Shown here: piece by piece, positions 56,310 to 64,000 of the stretch | Layout of the letters: each line of letters starts with the position of its first letter | Position numbering within the stretch: position 1 is the stretch's first letter | DNA from: Hymenopus coronatus | Lineage: Eukaryota > Arthropoda > Insecta > Mantodea > Hymenopodidae | Assembly: GCA_030762935.1 (NCBI GenBank) | Contig: CM060897.1 | Span: forward strand, 113,828,176 to 113,892,175 | Length of the DNA stretch: 64,000 nt | Direction of reading: 5' to 3' | Notes under the pieces: model-generated | What the model saw: the letters and a program-made list of their open reading frames with translations, nothing else | The model's database searches: none | Told to the model about the DNA's origin: nothing | Position numbers and translations under genes: made by a program

Positions 56310-56573
56310 TTTTTTGTTAATGTTCAATAAAATATTGCATGTTTTTTACAGTTTCTTCAAGTATTTCAAAAAGTAATTAGCTAACCACCAACTTACAGTT
56401 TACTTAACAGATCTCGAATACTTGGTAAAATTTGGCCTTGCAGGCCTCATATTCCCAATATGCATTCTTGACCTAATAAGTACAAGTTACAGCTATTAGT
56501 ACGCAATATAGTATTAAATCATGTTTTAAAGTGTTAAGTGTTTAAGGAAGGAAGTAAAATAAATCTGATGTTT

Positions 56574-57690
56574 CTCTACTTTTTCTGCAAATAAACTAAT
56601 CCTATAAATTATCGTTCTTCTCTTTAACAGATGTATCAAGTGTGTCTTCGCAGTTAGGTGAAAGTGCTAGCACGCTCACTTCATTCCTGAGACAGAATAA
56701 TTTAAACAAGTGTGAATACGTTTTACAAAACTCTTATTTCTGCAACAGTAGACTGGATGTGGTGCAAAATTACTGTGGTTGATAATAAGAGTAAAAAAAG
56801 ATTATATGGCTAGAGTATGGTATATACTGAATGCATAAAATGTTACCTAAAAGGAAACGCAGCTGTTTATATACCTTAAATCATGTCTTGAAGTAAGAAA
56901 TGTCTATAACGGGACATTCTACTTCGTGCTAATCCAGATAAACATAAGCGGATTGGTCTTACTACTTGGTGCCTTATAAGTAGAAGGGAAATAAGAGAAT
57001 ATACTAGGTTAAACCGACAGTCAAATTTTCAAAAGCTGTTACTATGTATTGAAATGTTGTTCTCTTTGCATGGTGAGGAGTAAAACCAAAGGAACAGGAA
57101 TGAAATTTGTCCGCTTGAGTGAGATTTAAATGTTTTAAAACTGACACCAGTATCAAGGAATTCGTTAAGTGTACAAAAATATATATATATATATATATAT
57201 ATCACATAAATAGTGTGTTTTAACGAGATCTGAGTTTTTTGTTTAGTAACATTTTGCCTGTCTAACGGTTTACCTGTTACGAAAAATTCATTCAGTGTAA
57301 AAAGATCTTCAGAAATTATTCCCAGAGAATTCAAGATATATATTTTATTTTCCATATTAAGTATCTTTAATATTCGGTATTTTAATCAGCATTGTTAGAA
57401 CCATTTTATAAAATCAATACTTTTTAAATTTTATTAGTAAGAAATGTAGTTTTTGATAGGACGATTTTCTTGTTTAAATAACTTATTTGGTATTTAAAGG
57501 AATTTTTGTTTTTGAGCTATATTGTCCACAGATGCACACGCTCGGACCTTTTTCTAAAAATGCTGTTTTTGGACTCAGGGCATCTCTAAACATATATTTC
57601 TGGTGAATTTCGACATCGGATTTTGGGTGGAATACAATACTTTCTCTATCTACAGCGTACATTGTACATATGGGCTACAGAAAGTAAAAA
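56574..57690 (+). repeat. tandem ~1.1-kb segment, copy 1
   Basis: Order: a CTGATG head fragment (56574-56634), TGTGTCTTCGCAG-TAGGTGAAAGTG, the 190-bp unit (56698-56890) also seen at 53275, then a CTGATG body (from 56915). The same order repeats at 57693-58440, so this is a tandem duplication. Confidence 0.75.
56915..57684 (+). mobile_element. CTGATG element, head missing
   Basis: TTCTACTTCGTGCTAATCCAGATAAACATAAGCGG to TACATATGGGCTACAGAAAGT. An AT microsatellite at 57179-57202 sits in the body instead of CA at the usual site; the CA site is GATGCACACGCTCGG. Confidence 0.82.
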
Positions 57691-57692
57691 CA

Positions 57693-58440
57693 TCTGATGT
57701 GTTCCATCCATATGCTTCTATCTACCTGTTCTGCAAATAAACTATTGCTACAAATTCTTATTCTTCAATCTAACAGGTGTCTCAAATGTGTCTCCGCAAT
57801 GAGGTGAAAGTGTTAGCGTGCTCACTCATCGCAGTACGGTTGGTAACGGATCGCGCTAGATATTATTGGAAATGAAAGTGAATTAAAACTCAGATAAGTT
57901 ACTGATCATTGCCACGGAAGATATTGGAATGCTGTCCTCATTTCAGCACACAGAGTAATTTAACAAGTGTGAATACGTTTTAAAAACTCTTAATTCTGCA
58001 ACAGCAGTCTGGATGTGGTTCAAAATTACTGTGGTTGATAATACGATAAAACAAAACTATATGGTTAGCGTTTGATATATACTGAATGTATAAAAGGTTA
58101 CCTATAAGGAAATCCATCTATTTATATACCTTAAACCATGTTTTGAAGTTAGAAATGTTTAAATAGTTAAAAAAAGAATATTACGTCTTTCATTTAAATG
58201 ACTTTCTCTGCCTATTCTATAATGAGCTATTGTTACAAAAGCTTATTCTTCTCTCTATTTCATGCCAATCCAGGTAAACATTAGCAGCATGGTCTTTCTG
58301 CTTAGTCCCTTATAAGTAGAGTGAAATAAGGGAGTGCACTAGGTAAAACCGATAGTCAAATCTTTCGAAAAGCTGTCGCTATGTGATTGATATGTTGTTC
58401 TGTTTGCATGGCCATAAATAATACCAGAAATAGGAATGAA
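57693..58440 (+). repeat. tandem ~1.1-kb segment, copy 2
   Basis: CTGATGTGTTCCATCCATATG head, TGTGTCTCCGCAATGAGGTGAAAGTG, an extra ~110 bases (57840-57950), the 190-bp unit (57959-58150), then a CTGATG head and body (58185-58440, ACGTCTTTCATTTAAATGACTTTCTCTGCC) that stops at GAATGAAGAGCT. Confidence 0.75.
57840..57950 (+). other. extra block in duplicated segment
   Basis: GTTGGTAACGGATCGCGCTAG... GCTGTCCTCATTTCAGCACACAGAG is present only in the second copy of the 1.1-kb duplication, so it was inserted in one or deleted from the other. Origin unknown. Confidence 0.4.
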
Positions 58441-58815
58441 GAGCTAGACAGTACCTTTCAGGACTATCCCCGTACCACACTACTTTCGGTTACTTCCAAG
58501 CAGAAATCGGTAGGGAACCACGGTGTAATTGCTTTCACATCAGTAGTCAGATGGCGCATATAACCAGACTAGTCTAGCAGCCTCCATCATCCTCAGTCGG
58601 GTGACAGGAGTTCAACCAGCCCTTTCGAAAAAAAATGTTTATTAACGACACTGTCAATTGCTAGGATCACAACAGTCTTGCCGGTGTAACAGAACCTCAT
58701 CACTGCAGTGAATCTATTAAAATGAGGATCTCGCTTTTAAGCACACTTAAAAACGATCGAGTGGGCCAAAGAGTACTGCGACTAACAACTGAGCTACCCA
58801 GATCGACTATTCATT
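58441..58815 (-). mobile_element. possible tRNA-related SINE, minus strand
   Basis: The minus strand begins GTCGATCTGGGTAGCTCAGTTGTTAGTCGC, a good tRNA box A/D-arm, but box B is not clear. The rest is GC-richer than surrounding DNA. Low confidence. Confidence 0.4.
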
Positions 58816-59365
58816 TCGAGAAATCTTCGAGAAATCATCGCTACCATCACTCTACATTGCTTCGCGACAAGTAAATGGCACTAGGGAGCCATTCAGTCTA
58901 ACTGCTTTATCTAATCTCTGGATAGATACCAGCGCAGACGCTATTATCATATGTCTTCAATTTTATTATTGTTTTTAGATTGAAGGTGCAGTTTTGAGTC
59001 CTGCATTTACCTTGGCGACTGAGGGAAACTAAAAAAACAAATCCCAGCCACCGGGATAGGCCTTCCCGATTGACGTCCCAAAGGCGCTAGCTCGTGAGTC
59101 TCCGGCTCGGTATTGTGGCTTGGTATCTTCTGCAGAGGTTCTCATGTTCACCTTGGTGTGTGAGTCATCGCAGTTGGAGACCTAGGAATGCATAGGAAAA
59201 TAAAAAGTGAGGATAACCAGAGAGATTAGTTTCTACAAGCCTCCGTTAAGTTCTGAAACGTAATTTTCTGGTTATAAAAGGAAGAAGAATTGTTAACCAG
59301 TGTGTATAGTGACTCGTACTGAGTCGTGAGTGACCTAAACATCTTTGAGTTATTTCATAGCTATA
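58816..59365. other. unassigned DNA, partly GC-rich
   Basis: 59040-59200 contains CGGGATAGGCCTTCCCGATTGACG and similar GC-rich strings of unknown origin. No protein or RNA gene hallmark. Confidence 0.4.
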
Positions 59366-60648
59366 CGAAGGCTGTCCCAGAAATACCCGACCTAACAAAT
59401 AAAGCAGAAACATTTTGGGGAAAAACATCTTTATTTCTCTACATACCTTTCAGCCCGATTCACTTTTCTCAGCGGTGTTCAAAGGCTTTGATACCCTATT
59501 TATAGTGAGAACTATTGGGGTCTGCAAAATAGTCGTCAAAGGAATACTCCACCTCTTCATTGTAGGCAAATCTTCAAAACCAAGTCATTTCTTCAAGTTT
59601 GGAAACAGAAAATAATCAGAGGGGACTAAATCTGGCGAATAGAGTGCATGAGGAAACAATTCGAACTTTAACGCATTGATTTTGGCGATGGCGTTAATGG
59701 ACGTGTGAACTGGTGCATTGCCTTAATGAAACAAAACCTTCTTTTTCACTAAATGCGGCCGTTTTTTCTCGATTTAATCACTCAAACGCTGTAAGAAGTT
59801 CGCATAATATTCGACATAGATTACTTTTCCTTTTCTGAGATAATCAACGAAAAATATCCCGCGTACGTACCAGAAAACTGACCCATGATCTTGCTGCAAA
59901 TGGAACTGTCTTCGCCTTCTTCGGAGACGATTCGTTTCTAATCCACTGTTTTGATTGTTCCTTCGTCTCAGGTGTGAAGTGATGAACCCAGGTTTCATCC
60001 ATGTTATGAATCTACGCAATAACTCTGCTTTATTGCAGCAAAACATTGCCAAACACTCGACTGAAACAAACTCACGACGCTTTTTTTGTTCTATTGTCAG
60101 CAAATGCGGCACCACCTTGCACACAACTTCCTAATATCCAAATTTTCAGTCAGTATGCGATGTATAGAACTTTTTGAAATACCTGTAATGTCTGCTAGCT
60201 CGCGCATTTTCAGTGGTCAGTCATGCAACACCATTCTGTGGATTTTCTTTACAATTTCTGGACTGGTATCCTCATTTGGTCAACCACTAAGATTGTTCGT
60301 CTTGTCAGCTCGTACGGCCACGCTTTAACTCTGCCACCCAGTATTGCACTGTTGTAAACAAAGGAACAGACTCCTTTAAAGTAGAATCCAGCTCAGCTTT
60401 AATATTAGTTGGACTAGGACCTTTCAAATGAAAGTATTGTGTCACTTAAAGATTACCAGTTTTATCCATGTTTACAAATTCTCTGAGAGCATTCACTAAT
60501 GATGGCTGTCAAAAATGCTAAACAATGTAAAGTCGTCAAACTTCAGTATTAAGTTTTCTAAGGTTGGTACTTTTTACCATTGTTGTTGTTTAAAACAAGA
60601 ACCGCTATCTATAAGTTAGATTAGGTGCTTCTTGGACAGCCTATGTAC
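59366..60648 (-). mobile_element. mariner transposon, copy 2 of the local pair, inverted
   Basis: Inverted ends GGCTGTCCCAGAAATACCCGACC (left) and GGCTGTCCAAGAAGCACCTAA (right, reversed), with TA at 60647-60648. Transposase on the minus strand. Same family as 53480-54712 throughout. Confidence 0.87.
59430..60469 (-). pseudogene. mariner transposase remnant, catalytic Asp lost
   Basis: Starts MDKTGNL on the minus strand and is broken by several frameshifts and stops. Readable parts are the helix-turn-helix (decayed), VPHLLTIEQKKRREF (59774-60124 frame), the first Asp in MDETW (59997-59999 on the plus strand), SLETNRLRRRR-type frame-shifted sequence, then HQ(stop)-GNAPVHT and SPDLVPSDYFLF (third Asp 59616-59618). 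The second catalytic Asp is Gly (codon at 59720-59722) next to a premature stop (59723-59725). More decayed than the copy at 53655. Confidence 0.88.
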
Positions 60649-61593
60649 AACGAACATAGTGAATAAGAGGGTATTATATTTTGCTCAAAAATTCGGTATC
60701 CAGATTTCACTCAAAATATATGTTTTGGGGTTCATTTACTCTGAAAAAAGCATTTATAGAAAAAGGTCCACGTGTGAGTGTCTGTGTGTCTGTGGACAGC
60801 ATAGCTCAAAAACGAAAAGTTCAGTATCTTCCAAGAATGCGACACGAATATTTTCATTACAAGAAGATAATAAAAATCATCATAATGCCATTCTAGGCAT
60901 CAAATTTAATAAACCTTTATTAATTAATAATCTCCGTCTACCTAAACGTTCATAACTAAAGGATAAGATTTTTCGGATGGAAATTTGATTAAATCCTCCA
61001 ATTGCTCCAATAAATGCAGAAAGGATAATTATAATTTGAATGCCCTCCCCCAATTTCTCTTTACATGGAACATTTGTCGAAGATATTCAATCGCTCAAGC
61101 GACTTTGATTAAAATAAGTATATTAAGGATATTCACATCACTAATAAAATGAATATTTTGAATTTTTAGCCTCTGAAGAGCTCTTTATTCTGGTTGAGTA
61201 ATGCAGAATTTTGCACAACGGTTAAACCATAAGAGATAGACAAAACCTAACATACAAAAATGTAGATCTTGTTAAAAACACATAGTTTATGTCATACACA
61301 GTTTTCTTGTAGAGTTGGCCGTTTTAGAGATATTCGTTGCTAATTGTTTCAATTTGAAACTAATTATCTTTTCTCAAACGGGACCATGCAAAGCGAACCG
61401 AACCTCAATTGTTTCACTTCACTTTAATCTAATGTATGCCCTTATTTCCCTTCTACTTACAAGGAAGCAAGTAATGAGATCAGTTCTGCTAATGTTGTTC
61501 TAGATTAGCATGACGTAGATAAAAGAATAATCTTTTGTAAGAAAAATTAGTTGCAGAACTCCTAGAGAAAGTTATGTAAATAGAAAGCATCAG
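60649..61593 (-). mobile_element. CTGATG element, minus strand, carrying a mitochondrial insertion
   Basis: Begins at TGTACAACGAACATAGTGAATAAGAGGG, the inner half of the 3' palindrome directly against the mariner end; the ACTTTCTCTA outer half is not seen on the far side of the mariner. It ends CTAGAGAAAGTTATGTAAATAGAAAGCATCAG. The family order breaks at 60862-61038, where mitochondrial DNA replaces about 10 bases. Confidence 0.85.
60862..61038 (-). pseudogene. nuclear mitochondrial insertion: ND2 fragment fused to ND4 fragment
   Basis: On the minus strand, using the invertebrate mitochondrial code (ATA Met, TGA Trp, AGA Ser), 61038-60962 reads IQIMIILSAFIGAIGGFNQ then ISIRKILS, the conserved ND2 segment. 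It is followed without a gap by SYERLGSRSLLINKGLLNL and MPSMALWWFLLSS, a conserved ND4 segment. Under the standard code the ND4 part has tandem TGA stops and Arg for Ser. ND2 and ND4 are not adjacent and lie on opposite strands in typical insect mitochondrial genomes, so two mitochondrial pieces were joined. Not expressed. Confidence 0.88.
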
Positions 61594-62019
61594 ATTTTCT
61601 TGTGTAGGAAGTTTTCGTGAATCTCTTACTGTTTACCACATTATGCGTATTGATTTTTGGAATACGACTCAACCACAATTGCACCACTGCATTATTTAAC
61701 CAAGGCGCATATTCCGTTTACATTTATGTTTAACAGATTTCTACGCCAAGATTCAGAAACATGCTTAATAATAGATACGGAAAGCTAAATAGAATAGAAT
61801 ACTCATTATGTTGTATCTGCGCTTCCTGTCCTATTCATTATTATACCACTATCTATGAGTCTCTTTATAAATACCGCTATGGGCATCTAAAATTGCTACA
61901 GTAAGTATTGATACACCTGATCTTTACCATACCGCAGATGTACCTTGTTAGACCTTAATGATTTTAATGATTATTATAAGAAGCACTATTAATAGCAAGC
62001 ACTTCATAGTTCACGTTTT
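61594..62019. other. unassigned A/T-rich DNA
   Basis: No element hallmark or coding signal; separates two CTGATG copies. Confidence 0.4.
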
Positions 62020-62217
62020 ACTTTCTCTATACATACTATGTACCAGGTGGCCCACGGAAGCCGTCCTTCGCTGATGTTAGTTACTCCCGGATAATGTGGA
62101 TGCCGAAAGGTTTGCCTAAGCATGTCAGTTAAGGGGAGGCGATACCAATAGAGAGGAAATTTTGCTAAATATAAGACCAGAGCTTGAAAACCGACACTTA
62201 ACTCTATAATTGGTACC

Positions 62218-62300
62218 ATATCTCGTCGCTAGAGCACTTGCTCACTGTGGTGGAGTGCTGGGTTTGAATCCTGGGCTCGAGAAAGGTTCCTGAGTAGAAG
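62218..62300 (+). repeat. tRNA-like segment inside the transposon
   Basis: TCGCTAGAGCACTTGCTCACTG and GGGTTTGAATCCTGGGCTCGAG resemble a tRNA 3' half with box B. No complete cloverleaf; possibly a SINE inserted in the transposon's transposase-distal end. Confidence 0.45.
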
Positions 62301-62559
62301 AAGGATTGTCCCTTAGCAAAGCAATACACACATGTGCCAAAGCATATTAATTATCTGTTTCAAGTTATATCAACATCTGACAGGTAATTTATCAATAGCG
62401 CATAATGCAACAACTTGTGCCTCACAATTAGCAATATTAAATAGATGCTATTATATCCTTGATTGAAATAAAGAATCATGAATATAATTAAAATTGCTTT
62501 AAACCTGTGTTATAGACTGACACATCTTTATTATTGCATTATTCAAAGACAAATGGATG

Positions 62560-63110
62560 CATTGATGTAAGCGACTCTCAGTGTTAGCATAGAAATCTCT
62601 TAATATTTCTGAAGTATTGAAGCGCACGCATCTGAAACTTCCGGTTCCATTTCTTAAACCCTGGCTTTGATACATCCGCACAGCAACTATCACGACCTAT
62701 CCACCATTCGGGGTACACATTGTTAAGATATCCTCTACAATAATGCGGTGGTATACCTTATGCTGAAACCAGTGCCTCATAGCTAGAAGATGCTCCAGAT
62801 TCAACTCATTCTGTAGGAATTTCAAATAGAGCTGGCCAGATAGTTATGAGATCTAAGTAAACTGTCCAATGATATAGTCTCCTAGAACATCTTACCATAC
62901 TTAACACCCCAGTGCGTTTCCATGTGATGTGGTCGTAGTCAGGGAGAATTTTCAGGAGTCCAGTAACGTAGATTATGTTTATTTACGTGGAAACATTGGC
63001 GAAATAGCATTCACCTCCCCATAACATCTGCCCGACGAAATCCGGATTTTCGTCTACTTTGTTTAAGAGACCTCTGCAGAACGATACGCGACTTTGGAAA
63101 TAATTTCCAT
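62560..63110 (-). pseudogene. DDE transposase remnant of the insect PPHY...WIGR type
   Basis: Minus-strand pieces in order are CYFANVST then NKHNLRYWTPENSP (around 63000), HHMETHWGVKYGKMF (around 62930), FLQNELNLEHLL (around 62810), PPHYCRGYLNNVYPEWWIGR (around 62700), with the normal Asp-rich C-terminal part not readable. This order (W...ENP, FLQNEL, DGAPPH, LN..P.RWIGR) is characteristic of an abundant insect Tc1/mariner-superfamily transposase. The Asp before PPHY is not seen; the reading frame shifts there. Frames change at least four times. Confidence 0.7.
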
Positions 63111-64000
63111 ATAGCTGTTGGTGTAGGTGCAGCTTAAACAGATGCCATTTTCGTTCTTTCAGAATTCTTTGTATCGAAGATCTTGATACCCTCAGGTCTC
63201 TACAGTTCTTCTGTGTCCTAATTACTATGAGACTATTTATGGTTGAGAACTAATAGTTTTTATAATAATATATTATCATTATTATTGTTCCTACTATTAT
63301 ATTATTATAGGTATCAATAATGATGTAAACTAAAATGAAATAAAATGATGACATTATTGTTTATAATTTTATAGTACATTGTACGCATATTTTAATTTAA
63401 GTTATGTTAAGTTGCGTGAGTTTACACCAAAATACTTATAACGTTCCAGATAACTTAAGGTGCGTCGCAGATTGATCCTTCCACGACAATTGCACCTGGA
63501 AAGATTCTTCGGTTTTTAAACGAATCTTGTACGTCTAAGCACATGCGAATAAGGTTGACGTCTCCTTGGAAAACGTCGACAATCCAGCCTTCGTGCCTCA
63601 TCTGGATTGCCCTGCGTCTCCTAACATATCGTTATCATATCTGTGTAGATTTCGCTGGAGTACAATGCAGTTGTTGTCTGTTTGACTGAAAGACCTGATT
63701 CGAACTACAAACAGACGGCCACACGACCTTATCAGGGCCAAACCTTAAGGAAAACGCACGCAGACAGCAGTACTGCTCAGTGAAGGTACTTTGAATTGAA
63801 GTAACGAGGCAACCCTCTAGCACTAACGTATGCTGGAAACATAAAACTACAGAGTACGGCTTGCGTAGGCCACCTGGTACATTGTATAGAGAAGGTATTG
63901 CATTCCACCCAAAAATTCAATATCGTGATTTCACTGAAAATAGACGTTTTAGGTCCCCTGTATCCAAAAAAGTATTTTAAGAAAAATATCCGTGTGTATG

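Larger units (their letters stand above)
62041..63879 (-). mobile_element. Tc1/mariner-superfamily transposon with TA target repeats
   Basis: 1835 bases between TA at 62041-62042 and TA at 63878-63879. Terminal inverted repeats are 24 bases with three mismatches: left CCAGGTGGCCCACGGAAGCC, right (reversed) CCAGGTGGCCTACGCAAGCC. The transposase remnant is on the minus strand. A tRNA-like box B lies in the left part. Confidence 0.88.
62020..64000 (-). mobile_element. CTGATG element split at its 3' palindrome, runs off the window
   Basis: The left scrap is 62020-62042 (ACTTTCTCTATACATACTATGTA). The right part is 63878-64000 (TACATTGTATAGAGAAGGTATTGCATTCCACCC ... AAAATATCCGTGTGTATG). Together they form an intact palindrome with the TA at its centre duplicated. 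The rest of the copy lies beyond 64000. Confidence 0.9.

Noticed and set aside
60632..60955. 107-codon open frame as a gene
   Set aside because: It runs from CTGATG element into reverse-complemented mitochondrial sequence; no protein logic.

Overview
This window looks like intergenic DNA from an arthropod nuclear genome, most likely an insect with a large, repeat-rich genome. I recognise no intact host gene, rRNA or functional tRNA. The evidence is the mobile-element set (several Tc1/mariner-type transposons, Helitron Pif1-like helicase remnants, a non-LTR retrotransposon, tRNA-derived SINEs, a Crypton-like recombinase fragment) plus a short mitochondrial insertion that reads as ND2 and ND4 only under the invertebrate mitochondrial code. 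The exact insect order cannot be fixed by eye.

The dominant feature is one non-coding interspersed repeat, here given the working name 'CTGATG element'. I find about 40 full, partial or rearranged copies on both strands, roughly 40% of the window by hand tally. A full copy is about 0.8-0.95 kb. It runs from CTGATGTGTTCCATTCACATG, with ACTTTCTCTA just inside the 5' end, through an A/T-rich body, a short G-rich block, a palindrome (TTAAATACCA/TGGTATTTAA arms), an embedded CA/CAGA microsatellite, a 3' block and a 3' palindrome (ACTATGTACATAGT core) to TAGAGAAAGT. The best preserved copies are flanked by direct repeats AAAAAT, so the ends and the target duplication can be read directly. It has no coding capacity.

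Layout. 0-4.8 kb: one truncated copy, unassigned DNA, TAG and CCA microsatellites and two SINEs. 4.8-14.5 kb: many copies in both orientations, a 29-bp tRNA-box-A insertion with a 15-bp target duplication, and an inverted-repeat-bounded tRNA-like unit. 15.3-17.6 kb: copies arranged head-to-tail, with one clean copy-within-copy insertion. 18.3-20.65 kb: a copy split by a dead Tc1-like transposon. 21-30.5 kb: more copies, a Crypton-like fragment at 22.3 kb, a GC-rich insert at 24.6 kb and a SINE at 28 kb. 30.5-39.06 kb: one copy apparently split by about 7.7 kb carrying two Helitron remnants in opposite orientation, with a decayed non-LTR retrotransposon (minus strand) and diverged repeat units between them. 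40-46 kb: SINEs and a local duplication that supplies an empty site for one copy. 47-50.2 kb: a mariner 3' remnant, and a copy split by a second mariner. 51-53 kb: two foldback derivatives of the family. 53.3-61.6 kb: two copies of one mariner family in opposite orientation, local tandem duplications, and a copy carrying the mitochondrial ND2/ND4 insertion. 62-64 kb: a Tc1/mariner-superfamily transposon with TA target repeats, seated in the 3' palindrome of another copy that runs off the window.

All protein-coding remnants belong to mobile elements and all are visibly disabled (nonsense codons, frameshifts, lost catalytic residues). The biology is therefore the history of element-into-element insertion. 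The CTGATG family is mostly older than the Tc1/mariner and Helitron insertions that interrupt it, but it has also inserted into itself. Coordinates of degenerate elements are approximate at the ends, usually within 5-20 bases.
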